Positions 1-11,309 of a stretch of 64,000 nucleotides of DNA are shown here, one piece after another. The stretch's first letter is position 1; each line of letters starts with the position of its first letter. Below the pieces are notes generated by a model. It ran no database searches and had not been told where the DNA came from. It worked only from the letters and a program-made list of their open reading frames with translations. The stretch covers positions 1,732,160 through 1,796,159 of the forward strand of contig NC_088298.1 in NCBI RefSeq assembly GCF_032854445.1, in the 5' to 3' direction. The DNA is from Liolophura sinensis (Eukaryota; Mollusca; Polyplacophora; Chitonida; Chitonidae). Both the position numbers and the translations under genes were made by a program.

Positions 1-899
1 GGGATTACTTTTTTGGTATAATCTGGATTATGGATTTGATATTGGAAATTTAGGACAACCAGGGAACAAAACAAGATCTATTGGCCATGAGAAATCTGGA
101 TTGTGGACTTGATATTGGAAATTTAAGACAACCAGGAGACAAAAAAAGATCTACTGGCCATGAGAAATCTGGATTGTGGATTTGATATTGGAAATTTAAG
201 ACAACCAGGAAACCAAAAAAAAAAATCTACTGGCCATGAGAAATCTGGATTGTGGACTTGATATTAGAAATCTAGGACAACCAGGAAACAAAAAAAGACC
301 AACTGGCCATGAGAAATCTGGACTGTGGACTTGATATTGGAAATCTAGGACAACCAGGAAGCAAAAAAAGACCAACTGGCCATGAGAAATCTGGATTGTG
401 GATTTGATATTGGAAATTTAGGACAACCAGGAAACAAAAAAAGACCAACTGGCCATGAGAAATCTGGATTGTGGACTTGATATTGGAAATCTAGGACAAC
501 CAGGAAACAAAAAAAGATCTACTGGCCATGAGAAATCTGGATTGTGGACTTGATATTGGAAATCTAGGACAACCAGGAAACAAAAAAAGATCTACTGGCC
601 AGGAGAAATCTGGATTGTGGATGTGATATTGGAAATTTAGTACAACCAGGAAACAAAAAAAGATCTACTGCCCATGAGAAATCTGGATTGTGGACTTGTT
701 ATTGGAAATTTAGTACAACCAAGAAACAAAAAAAGACCTACTGGCCATGAGAAATCTGGATTGTGGACTTGATATTGGAAATTTAGGACAACCAGGAAAC
801 AAAAAAAGATCTACTGGCCATGAGAAATCTGGATTGTGGATTTGATTTTGGAAATTTAGGACAAACAGAAAAACAAGAAAAGATCTACTGGCCAGGAGA
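1..899. repeat. Tandem array, about 73-bp unit, about 12 copies, cut by window edge
   Basis: The motif ACTGGCCATGAGAAATCTGG recurs every 73 bases (for example 82, 155, 231, 304, 377). Each unit continues with TTGTGGACTTGATATTGGAA and an A-rich run. Copies differ by a few substitutions and by A-run length. The array reaches base 1 and so continues outside the window. It has no coding potential. Confidence 0.95.
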
Positions 900-1467
900 T
901 AACGAGGAATGGATGAGCAAACTACATTTACATTTGTCATGTACATGTACATCTTACCCAGATTCCAAATGCCACTGAAACAAGTCACTCATGTAATACC
1001 ATTTAATAATTTGTTTCTCTTTCGAAAAACAGTGATAAAATCACCCCATATAGCTGCGGGATGATTTCTGAACATTTTGCAAAGTTTACAAAACAATTAC
1101 ATGTATCAGTCAGAGAAATCCATATCCAATGCCATAGTATTATACTGTTTGCATATAGAAGTGACCTCAAATGTTGTTCATGACTGTTACATGTAAGTAC
1201 ATATACGCTTTACAAATCTTCAATCTTTTCGACCTCTGAAGCCCTTTTTTTGGTGAAATTTATTCACATAATTATCATTAAAATGACAATATCAGGATTT
1301 GTTTGAGTCACAAAATATGTCAGCTTCATAAAACTGTGCAAATTATTTCTCTAAAACCTATACATGTAGTTCTCTGAGAATGTTTCAAAATATGTTACAG
1401 AGGTGGTTGAAGAATTAGGGTCATCCGTTCATTGGATTATGAGAGTTCTAATGACCTTAGACATGTG
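900..1467. other. No recognised feature
   Basis: AT-rich unique-looking sequence with several short ACATGTA motifs. No ORF, SINE or tandem repeat was seen. Confidence 0.6.
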
Positions 1468-1640
1468 TTTTGATTTGATTTATTTATTTGATTGGTGTTT
1501 TCACGCTGGTAGACCGTCCCACTTATGGCTGGTGAGGAAGCTGGACTTGAACTCACAGTGACCACATTGGTGAGAGAGGCTCCTGGGTCATTGTACCGCT
1601 CTGGCGTGCAGACCACCTCATCCATGGAGGCAACCCACAT
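1468..1640 (-). mobile_element. SINE family A, internally deleted copy
   Basis: The tail (TTTATTTATTTGATTGGTGTTTT) is at the left, and the tRNA-derived head (GCGGTACAATGACCCAG, inverted) at the right. The central ACGACGGCGGCCAGCATTATGG block is missing, so the tail is joined almost directly to the head-proximal part (GGACTTGAACTCACAG, the inverted B box). Confidence 0.8.
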
Positions 1641-1986
1641 GTGTTTTGAGGTTTGGAAAAAAATTAACTTTTACTCCATGACTAATATTTTATGATATTT
1701 ATTTGCCTCTAAAACTGTACTGTTTTGGTGAAATTTTGGGTCATTGTAATATACCACCTTACTTACGGCTTCAGTAATTTAAACACCTTTGATTGATAAA
1801 GCACAGAGAGGTATTTCTGTGTACCTATCAAGGAACCAATCAGAAATGCTGAAGTCACAGCTGAGAGATGCTAATCTACATACAATATAGTTTTAAGGTG
1901 TGTTTGTGTGTATCGGTGCATCACCCAGGTAAATCATATAAGTACACCAAACATTGTGAGCTGTAACGGTATTATCGTTATAAATA

Positions 1987-2345
1987 GGGATTACACTTTC
2001 TGAATATAGCACAGATTCTGGCGCGGAAAATTGGCTGATACCACTGTGGGTTTCGAACCAGCGTCCTCAGAGTCGGGCATCAAATCACAATCAATACATG
2101 TTAACCGTCTAGACCACTCGACCAACAGGTCTTCCATAAAATAGAAGGTAGTTGTCCGGTAGACTTTACAGCAAACATGCATTACCCCTCTGATGATCAC
2201 AAATGACACCACACCCTTAAGGGAGGTGCTAACATGTATTTCTGGCGATTTGGTGCCTGACCCTGAGGACACTGGTTCTAAACCCTCAGTGGTCCAATTT
2301 TCAGCACTAGAATCTGTGCTATATTCAGAAAGTGTATTCCCAATT
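1987..2345. mobile_element. Foldback element with arms of about 120 bp
   Basis: The left arm (1987-2108) and right arm (2228-2345) are imperfect reverse complements. Both contain CTTTCTGAATATAGCACAGA at the outer end and a B-box-like GGTTCGAAACC/GGTTCTAAACC further in. The left arm continues into a tRNA-like head read on the minus strand (GTTGGTCGAGTGGTCTAGAC). It looks like two SINE-type units inserted head to head, or a MITE that captured a tRNA-like head. The loop is about 120 bp. Confidence 0.7.
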
Positions 2346-2748
2346 GACAATAATTCTGCTACTTAATCCACTTCTAAAATGACATCTAAGACCTGTCTGA
2401 TTATGTGTTGTGTGAAGTAGGATTTTAGATCTTTGTGTAACAGCACACAGTATTTCCTGGGTAAAACCGGCGCATGTTTTCTCACAAAGGATTTTCGTCA
2501 CACTCCAGTGAGCAAACTAACATCTGCAAGCATTAAGGTTAATTACTTCAGTTAAGACAATAATAATTAAAAGCTAAAGGTTAACCCACAAAAAGCCAAA
2601 CATATCATACACTCCAGTGAACATGTACAGTACATCTAAATGTGTTTTTGACTTACAATAGATATTCACCTGAATACAAATTCTAATCCTGTGTTATATG
2701 ATGCTAAACTGAACTGAACTGAAGCCTTCATTTGTAAAAAGAAGTTGG
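2346..2748. other. No recognised feature
   Basis: AT-rich spacer between the foldback element and a SINE. Nothing coding was seen. Confidence 0.6.
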
Positions 2749-3012
2749 GGCCTCCCTGGCTCGGTTAACACACTAGCAGATCGTAGCAGCCCAGGACCAT
2801 CTCACCAATGCGGTTGCTGTCCAGCTCATGCTGGCTTTCTCTTCGGCCGTACGTGGGAAGGTCTGTCAGCAACCTGCAGATGATCGTGGGATTCCCACGC
2901 GTTCTGTCTGTTTTTTTCCCCACCATAATGCTGGCCGCCGTCATACAAGTTAAATATTCATGAGTATGGCGTAAAACACCAATCAAATAAATAATAAACA
3001 AATAAATAAAAA
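2749..3012 (+). mobile_element. SINE family A, near full length
   Basis: Starts with a tRNA-like head (GGGGCCTCCCTGGCTCGGTT, A-box region; GCTGTCCAGCTCATGCTGG region). It continues through GGCCGTACGTGGGAAGGTCT and ATAATGCTGGCCGCCGTC to GTAAAACACCAATCAAATAA and an AAATAAATA tail. This is one of the best copies for defining the consensus. Confidence 0.9.
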
Positions 3013-3897
3013 GAAGTTAGCTGGTATGCCTTACTTAAACAGAACAATTCGGTCTTGTGGGAGGCTCTCTTATAATAATTACTGATACACAACAGTAAGT
3101 TGTACACATGCTTAAGCAAACAGATGAATTTTTAAAACATCAAAAATGAAATTCACAATCATGGCCTTGGTTTTCAATGCACAGAGTGACAAGAACTATA
3201 ACAGGTTTGTTCCATGGTGTTTAAATAGACTTAGAGGTACAATTGTTCATGTACTTGAACTGGTAAATGTTCACAGTCTAGCTGGTAAATAAAGCTACAC
3301 TGTACACAAGGTATACCTGACCCAGTCATTGACATTGAACAGAGACATCAAATGATGACAGGGACCCAAAGAGATCATCAGGCCTGGAAGAACGGTGGGG
3401 GAGAATAGCAGAGTACTGTCACAAGGACTGTCAAGTTCTGTTCAAATGTCACCCTGACAAAAACCTCTACAGCCCTTCCCCCACACCAGGAGATATGAGT
3501 CTTAAACACAGTGCATCCACACTTAAGTGTATGATACATATGTGTATGGGTCAAAATGTCTGGTCCCTTATTTATTTACTGAGCACAAAATAAAAATAAA
3601 GACTTATATTAAAGCCCTGGTTTTAATTCAGAAATGCTCATTTCAGACCTGTAATCAAAAGATTGTTCGTTGTGTTTTACACAACAGGCTGTTGTTCTAC
3701 CAAGATATAAATGCAATCTACAGTATGATGGTGGCCAGCATTATGGTGGGAGAAAAATAACCAGATACAGACAGACAGATACAAGTACACGTATATTTTA
3801 TGCCCTATAATCATCTTGATTGTAAAATCCCAATTTCTGCTGATGTCTTTTGACCCCAACATAGTTAGGATGTATCAATTACTGACACCTAGATCAT
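3013..3897. other. Mostly featureless; SINE-A core fragment near 3723-3760
   Basis: Unique AT-rich DNA with a short ATGGTGGCCAGCATTATGGT block (minus orientation) that matches the family A core. No gene was recognised. Confidence 0.5.
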
Positions 3898-4125
3898 TAG
3901 AGTGAGTGAGTGACTGCTTGAGGTTTAACGTCGTACTTAACAATTTTTCAGCCATATGACAACGAAGGAATCCTTAAGGTGCATATAATGTGCCCCCTTG
4001 GTGCAGGACAGATTTCTACCGCTCTTTTATCTAGTGCTGCTTCACTGCGATGCCTTACCGCAGACAATTAAGCCACCCTGCCTGAGCAATTATAATGATA
4101 CGAGTCAACCAGTCGTTGAACGCCA
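3898..4125 (-). mobile_element. SINE family B, subtype 1, 3' part
   Basis: Begins with the inverted simple tail GAGTGAGTGAGTGACTGCTT, then GGTTTAACGTCGTACTTAAC and TTTTTCAGCCATATGAC, then the subtype 1 body (CTCTTTTATCTAGTGCTGCT). It runs to about 4125, where homology to the copy at 59.3 kb fades. Confidence 0.85.
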
Positions 4126-4208
4126 AGTGAGGAAGTTACAACTCACATCAAGACGATTCACATTAAACTGACCATTGTGTCATATACACGTACACTGTAA
4201 GACAGTGA

Positions 4209-4775
4209 AATATACTGTATACATGATAACGTGTGTGCACCTGTATACATGATAACGTGTGTGCACCTGTATACATGATAACGTGTGTGCACCTGTATAC
4301 GTGATAACGTGTGTGCACCTGTATACGTGATGTGTGAGCACCTGTATACATGATAACGTGTGTGCACCTGTATACATGATAATGTGTGTGCACCTGTATA
4401 CGTGATAACGTGTGTGCACCTGTATACATGATAACGTGTGTGCACCTGTATACATGATAACATGTGTGCACCTGTATACATGATAACGTGTGTGCACCTG
4501 TATACATGATAACGTGTGTGCACCTGTATACATGATAACGTGTGTGCACCTGTATACATGATAACGTGTGTGCACCTGTATACATGATAACATGTGTGCA
4601 CCTGTATACGTGATAACGTGTGTGCACCTGTATACATGATAACGTGTGTGCACCTGTATACATGATAACGTGTGTGCACCTGTATATGTGATAACGTGTG
4701 TGCACCTGTATAGGTGATAAGGTGTGTGCACCTGTATACATGATAACGTGTGAGCACCTGCATACATGATAATGT
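4209..4775. repeat. 26-bp tandem array, about 21 copies
   Basis: The unit is GATAACGTGTGTGCACCTGT plus ATACAT. Copies start at 4225, 4251, 4277 and so on; one is shortened by four bases near 4327. Each unit holds two perfect palindromes (GTGCAC, TGTATACA) and an alternating purine-pyrimidine run. Long open frames in all three minus-strand frames are a by-product of the unit and not genes. Confidence 0.95.
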
Positions 4776-7700
4776 GTACAGTTTAAGGTTAAGATTCACA
4801 GGGCATGGATCTGCTCTCTACCCTCTCCTTTAACACACACTTTTATATTCTTCTGGTCTTCCAAAGTCCAGGGTATATAATCACACCCTGTAAGCTAACG
4901 ATTCCCAGATTACCACATGACTCAACCTATTTGAAAGATAGCCCTTCATGAATATGCAATGAGGTCAGTGAGTGCATCTTGTGTATTCAGAAGGCATAAA
5001 CACACAGCTTATCTGCACTCTGCACAGACATTTCTTAGTCAGACACGGATCACTCTGACAGACTGTGTGTCCTACTTATTAAATATTTCTGCTGGTTAGA
5101 ATAGAATTACACGGAAGATCTTATGAAATATTTCTGCTCAAAAGGAGTTACATAGATGATTTATGATTTCTGCACTGGCACTGGCTGCACAAAACGACAT
5201 ACAGTAGCTGTGCATATACACACAATTTCTTGTCATTCCTTATTAATAATTCATATTTCTTTCACTCTTAGGTTTTTTTTCATTAACTCATTGAATTTTA
5301 CGGCTCATGGCAGAAAGATTACGGGATCATCAGCCAAGACGCACATGAAAATGTAGATCAGGGACAAATACAAATTACATGAACATTTATTTGGGTGCCC
5401 TTTTTGTTTTGGGACGGAAAAATTGGGCTAAAATTGAGAAAATGTGAAAAGTCAAATTACATGTATACGAGGCTAACTACGCAATCTAATAAAGACTTGA
5501 TAAATTATAATATCAAAGACATTTTAAACTTCAAAATTATTTGAATTCCATGTAACACATTAGTCCTTTTTGAAAAGGACATTAGGCCACAGCAATTTTT
5601 ACATTGTTGTTTCACGGGCAGGATACATATTTTCATAGAAGGAAAAAAGTGTAAAAAAATACCAAAGCCTCAAAATTGCCTAATTTGTGGAAAAATGTGG
5701 ACTATCCCAGCAATTTTTCATGTTGAAGACAGATTAATATTATTGGAAAGCTTTGAAAAACAGCAAATTGATAAAAGCATCAAGATCAGACAAAATTAAA
5801 TGGTGGCTTTTCAGTTTACAATTTTGAGCATGCACCCCGCTTATTGCATGGGTACTGTATACATAACGAACATGACCATGGTGTAGACATACAGTTTAAG
5901 TTTGAATAACTTTGGCTGGCATCAGTTGTTGGCATGTTGGCAATGTATGCCAATTGCAAGGTTCTAAAGCAGGCCCCTACATGTACACCTCCATCTACAA
6001 GTATATGTATACATATACATATCACCTCTAATATTTACAATCTTGTCATAACATTACCTCAAAAAGTAGTTAAGCTGTCATATATAATAATGATGTAAAC
6101 ACCTACATAGGCTGTCACATTTCACTCCACTGAGCCAACAATCAAGCTCTTGTTATGTACACCTAGCACATGTAGATTATCACTGGAAAGGATTTCTGGG
6201 TAAATGTCAACAGGGTCAAAGGTCAAGTTAGAGCTTGTCATTCCAGAGCAAAAGCAATCATACAGATGGACAGTGCACCAACTGAGCCACAGAGGCCCCT
6301 TACAATAGCTAAATCTGCACAGGTACAGATAATTGAAGGGTCAGTTTTTGCTTACACAGGGATTTTATCGAACACAAAAGATAGACAAAGTGGTCAACAC
6401 ATTCACTTTTACTGTGCTTTTTTTTTCTTTATGCACCGGGTATATCTGAATACCTAAATGTAATTATTAATCTATGCAAAGGAACATGCAATGTTCCAAC
6501 ATATTAATGCATTTATGTAATGCCTCTGAAAAATAATAAACAAATACATGTATTGTATATTTATATACTTTCACATATTGCCCATGTCTTTCTGTTTCGG
6601 ATCGATATTAATTGTAGACTGTGAAATCGCAGTACAGCGCATATACACAATAGTTTTACTGTATAACGTAATGTTACACTTACCTTTTAAATCAGACAGG
6701 TCAGATACCTATCCCATTTGTACAAAGGGGAAAAGGCGTGCTACAAACATGGATACAGAATTGTCGCTCTTTGGCTACCATGCGAAACAGGCAAGAGTGT
6801 ATAAGTCTTAATCTGAATTTTACTTGTAGGTGCCAGTAATTCAAATTTATCTGATGTGGACCACATTAAGATGATTTAGTCCAGTATGTCCTTTCTCCTC
6901 TGTCAGCCAATCAGCAACAATTCGTGATCCCTTTAAATAGCTACAGTCACATTTTGACGTGGCATGATACAAAGATATATATCTTTACAACTCACTTTAT
7001 AACTAGGGATACTATAATTAGTAAAAACTTCAAACACTGAGTTAGTTGTATCGGTAAAAAAAAAAAAAATTCACTGACTGATTAACTGGTCTTTTTTACA
7101 TTGTGCTGAAGAAGTTTTCACTTATGCAACTCTGTACAAACATTTATGTTTGGAGGAGTCCATAGTGTTGATTGCTGCAGAGTCTGTTTCATTCAAAAAC
7201 ACCTAGATTTCATAGTGAACAGCTGAAAATATGGGTCAATGAAAAAACAAAGGCAATGCCTTGAACTTTACAATGAGAGTTGTAAAGTTGGCGCTGCTGT
7301 GTAAATGAGATTGATGAGGATATGACATCAGTTTACTGACGAATCTGCTTTTTACAATGAGCATCTGAGAAGTGGTTAATGACAAGAAAAAATAGCAAGG
7401 GCGACTCTCCAGGCAGCTTGCCAATGATTTAAACTGTGTTTAAAATCATTAACTATTATATTTTATTATGTTACTGATCGAAAACTTTTAAACTGTCAGT
7501 CAATGCGTCAGTGTCATTCATGAAATAGCCAAGGAAAATGTCAATCTGACTAACTTATTCAAACGACAATGTCAAAAGGAAGTTAAGTATATTATCAAGT
7601 ACTTTTCCGCCACCAGCATAAGTGATAAACGCAACTGCGGCAGTTAAACTTCGCGCTAAATTCAGTCATCTGAATGAAAATCACTCAAGTGGAAAATCAG

Positions 7701-8599
7701 GCCGCGGATTTGACTCACGCTTCCAAGTTGAGTGCTTCAAATGTAGCTCACAGAGACTGTTTTAATACCAACATACCTGCCTTAATCGTCTTCTTTGAAA
7801 AGCACAAAGAACTTGTGCAGTTTAACTTCGAACTGGTCGCCGAGCGCAGTTAAACTCTTTGATAATTTCTGTTCCAGTTTCCTTGAGACGTCGGTGAGAT
7901 TTGTCATATAAATCAGTTCGTCACTCTACCTTACGCGCCTCCCACGCAGAAGAGCAGCAAGTGTCAAAGACGAAGAAAATGCCAAATTTCGTGAATAGAC
8001 CAGATTTGGAAGATCAAATGGTTACTTTGCTAAGCCACAGTATTACCAATGTTTCGAAATATCGAAGAATATACATTGTGACTAAAACTAAGTCATTAGT
8101 TATCACCACAGGGGTGATAAACATAACCACGACAAAAATAAAATCACATGCATTATGTAATCGAAGACAAAGCGTTTATAATCAAAAGATGGCCTCGAGA
8201 GTTAACGCCCTTGAGTTCATTTAATATTTTCTCGCTCTTCATAAATCAAAATATGGCCCGCGTGCAGCGTAACCATAACATAACATAACATTTTATTTTC
8301 CAAGAGATGATGGTATCGGATTGTAAAGAAAACGCATATCGATTAAAAGTTGGTGATTATTAAAAAAAATACCAAATTACCAAATGAAACGACTTTAACG
8401 TTCAGATTTTTTTATTAGGTGTTCATTTTATATTTTTGGATAACTTGTTTTTTACTCTGCACTCGCTAATATTTAACTTCTATAACAGTGATCAGGTAAC
8501 CCTTGATAGGGGGCATATCACCACATATTGACATGTCTACTTGACAAACTCCATGACAAAATAGGCGCAGTTCGCAGATTCCATGTGGGAGACTAGCTC
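4776..8599. other. No recognised gene or repeat
   Basis: AT-rich DNA with a poly-A run near 7058 and a TAACATAACATAACAT pentamer repeat at 8276. Short ORFs (up to 107 codons) look random. Slightly higher CpG near 7.6-7.9 kb is not enough to call a promoter. Confidence 0.5.
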
Positions 8600-8760
8600 C
8601 ATAGGCTACTTCAGTGGCAGCAGCACTTGGGCGACATGGGCTCACCTTGCCACAAGAAGACAAAGCTTATATACACACATCTTTTGACTCCTCATCTTCA
8701 TATGACTGAAAAATTGTTAAGTACGACGTTAAAAACAAGCATTTGTTCATTCATTCAACT
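8600..8760 (+). mobile_element. SINE family B, subtype 2, 3' part
   Basis: Contains the subtype 2 core (CAGTGGCAGCAGCACTTGGG, CTCACCTTGCCACAAG) followed by the family tail TATGACTGAAAAATTGTTAA, GTACGACGTTAAAA and ATTCATTCA. The 5' part is too diverged to place. Confidence 0.75.
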
Positions 8761-8764
8761 GGAC

Positions 8765-9200
8765 TACTGCACAAACTGTCAAGTTTCGCGCGCCGTCGAT
8801 CGCTAATTGTTTCTGTATGACTGAGGCATCAAAACCAAAGGTAAAGAAATCTAGAGAGAAAAAAAACCGGACCAAACTTTGCATTGAAACACGCCTCTGT
8901 GTACGTGTGTTTATCATTTATGCTTTATTACGTCAGTCGAACTACAGGCGCACGCGAAGGATAAAACCGTACACCGCAAGAAACAATCCAAACGGTTTCA
9001 GGGACAACCTGAATAGACGAAGAATTTAGGTACCGTACAGCGCAGTCACACGATACCCCTAAGAATGATAATCGAAGAGCCGGCCGAGGCGAGAGCGGTG
9101 TGTTGGTCTCTGAGAGCATCCAGCCCTCCTCAGCCCGGGTCGTCTCGCCCCCAGGGGGTTTATATAACTAGCTGTACCCAGGGATAATCACGGCAAGCCC
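8765..9200 (+). promoter_or_regulatory. CpG-richer patch with a TATA-like box, possible promoter
   Basis: CpG-containing motifs (GTTTCGCGCGCCGTCGATCG at about 8783, GAGCCGGCCGAGGCGAGAG at about 9077, CAGCCCGGGTCGTCTCG near 9130) stand out from the AT-rich surroundings, and GGTTTATATAACTA lies at about 9158. An ATG at 8817 (MTEASKPK) runs into AAAG/GTAAAG, which could be a very short first coding exon, but nothing downstream supports it. Confidence 0.2.
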
Positions 9201-9561
9201 AAACGTTGGCAATTTATCTGCAAACTCTGTTCTCTCAGTGTGTTTTCTTATCAAAGCACCTAGGTGTAATGTGCTTCCTGATAGTCAATGCTGTGCTTAG
9301 AGGAATATTGTTGATATACTGGTCAAAATATCGGCCTAAATATATTACCCGAACAGGCAAACAATACACATACGTGTTGATGTGCCAGTTTTCTGCCTTC
9401 TTTGGAATGCTAGTCAGACTGTTTCAGTATAACTCAATATACATGAACCTTATACATACGTTGAACGTAGTCAGACTTAGCTTACAAAATCAAAGTTTTT
9501 ATCGACGTTTGTGTGGAAGATTTGGTAATATCGTACCAAATGTATACTCAATGAAACATTA
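9201..9561. other. Spacer with a weak ORF
   Basis: A plus-strand frame ends at 9562, where the adjacent MITE begins. Its first ATG is internal, and the predicted peptide is hydrophobic without domain features. It is not accepted as a gene. Confidence 0.4.
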
Positions 9562-10022
9562 GGGTGAGTATACATTGTCAGTTGTGGTTTCAATTTCCAC
9601 CAGATTTTCACATTTTAGGGCAATAATCCAGGAGCTAATGCAGCGTGAAAACAGAGTGGTCGGTAATCATAGTTCACGCTCTTCGTGATGCTAGCGGTGG
9701 GCACGCTCGGTACTGAGTACTGTGAACTGTGATTACCGACCAATCTGTTTTCACGCTACGTGCTACTCTCTAAAAATGATTGTGTAGAAATTTGCACATC
9801 CGCAGTGACATGCGCATCAGCGGTACACACACATTTACACGGGTCACTGTGGGTATGTTAAATGAATTACACAAGTTGTGTACTGCTGGTACACAAAATA
9901 ATGTGGATGTGCACTTTTGCCACAACACTGTGTTGTGTTGAAAGAATAGCTCCTGGATTATTGCCCTGAAATGTGAAAATCTGGCGGAAATCGAAGCCAC
10001 AATTGATAATGAATACTTACCC
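9562..10022. mobile_element. MITE with nested inverted repeats, TA flanks
   Basis: The outer arms (9562-9638 and 9944-10022) are about 85-90% reverse-complementary over about 77 bp (GGGTGAGTATACATTGTCAG versus GGGTAAGTATTCATTATCAA). A second inverted pair inside (9643-9677 and 9722-9756, GCGTGAAAACAGAGTGGTCG) matches at about 33 of 35 positions. TA lies directly at both edges. There is no transposase; it is probably mobilised by a Tc1/mariner-type enzyme. Confidence 0.85.
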
Positions 10023-10976
10023 TAGCTGTTGAGTTAAAGCGTTATTTAATACTGAGGAAAAAAAACAATATAAAATTGCTTGGTGCTTATTTTTTTTATT
10101 GGCTTATAACCAGTCGACATGCTATACACATGACATCTTACCATGCATTTTTACGTAAAATAGAATGGGAATGTATACAGTCTGTAGTTAAATTTGAGGA
10201 AACCATTAAATCTGTGCAAACTGAAAATTAAGACCGTTCATTTCTATGTCAAATTCGCAGAAGAAAATAAGACAAAAAAGTACAAAAACTAAACCGATAT
10301 AACATTTGTGATGAAACAGAAACGATGTAGGAAGGTACAAGTACATGTGTGTTGGACACAACATAATTAAACTTGAAACACATATATGTGCAGTATTAAA
10401 CACGAAAATATTAAAAAGGCGACATTTGAAGTGTTAAAATAATATACGATATATAAAAATTATATGCTTTAAAAAGTTAGTACCAACATATTATTTAAAA
10501 ATGTTGAAAAATAAGGTTTTTATTCGAAGATTTTTAACATTTACAATGCAGATCACAACACCTTCAAGTGGTGGATATACTTTGACATTTAGTGTTAGAC
10601 TATAAGATTTCCTGCTCATTTTGTAATGTGTTATATTTCTCACACTTTATGGACAGTGTTAACCTAATATTACAGATTCTTTTGCGGCTCCACCACTGCT
10701 AACACGTGGATATAACATTTATTAAAAGTTTGGGTCTTAAGGCTTTGGTGTTATCAATATATAGATGTTTAAAAAGACTACATGTCGCATGTTAATTATA
10801 TTCTCAAGAGGTGTCGTTTTTAATCAGTAATAAATAACAAAGGTAGTTTCTCTTTTCTTCACAAATACCACGCAGGATCAAGTCCACAAGTTTGAGAAAA
10901 CACGCACGGAATGTTGATGGATTTTGGTCTGAGCGATCATCAGTAACTTATACTTGCCTATTCAAAGAGGAAAATA
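10023..10976. other. No recognised feature
   Basis: Very AT-rich, unique-looking sequence without tandem structure or plausible exons. Confidence 0.55.
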
Positions 10977-11285
10977 TCACTTCCCATTGATGCATTGCTC
11001 TATAATGAAACCCAAACTTCTGTTGGCATCAAATGCGAATTTGCCTTTATCCCAAACCAATACGTCTTGTGCGTTGTTTGTGTTATAAAGCTTCACCATG
11101 TGTTGTAGCGGAACAGCTTCATATGTATGGATGCCGGCGCCAGATTTAGCTGTACTCAGAACCCTAAAGGCCGCACATAAATACTTCTTCGTTCCTCGTG
11201 ACCCAGTGTAGCAAAGATGTAAGCAGTGTCGTGACACGCAATTTCGAGTTGTCACAGTGCGAAAGACGTCGTCCGTTTTCAGCAT
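10977..11285 (-). CDS. Unassigned ORF, 102 codons from its first ATG
   Basis: The minus-strand frame stays open up to about 11309. The translation (for example YEAVPLQHMVKLYNTNNAQD and VLVWDKGKFAFDANRSLGF) has balanced, protein-like composition, and local GC content is higher than in the flanks. A CGCAG at about 11320 could be an acceptor, though its pyrimidine tract is poor. It could be a terminal exon or an old gene fragment. I do not recognise a family. Confidence 0.22.
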   Translation of the reverse strand: MLKTDDVFRTVTTRNCVSRHCLHLCYTGSRGTKKYLCAAFRVLSTAKSGAGIHTYEAVPLQHMVKLYNTNNAQDVLVWDKGKFAFDANRSLGFIIEQCINGK

Positions 11286-11309
11286 CTTATGCTCTGTTTT
11301 CACGAGCAC

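Noticed and set aside
1-899. CRISPR-like regularly spaced repeat
   Set aside because: The spacers are as conserved as the repeats (pure 73-bp tandem units) and the genome is eukaryotic.
4158-4799. Three overlapping minus-strand ORFs of 190-213 codons
   Set aside because: They are the three frame readings of a 26-bp tandem array that happens to lack stops; the peptides are pure repeats without a start context or flanking coding sequence.
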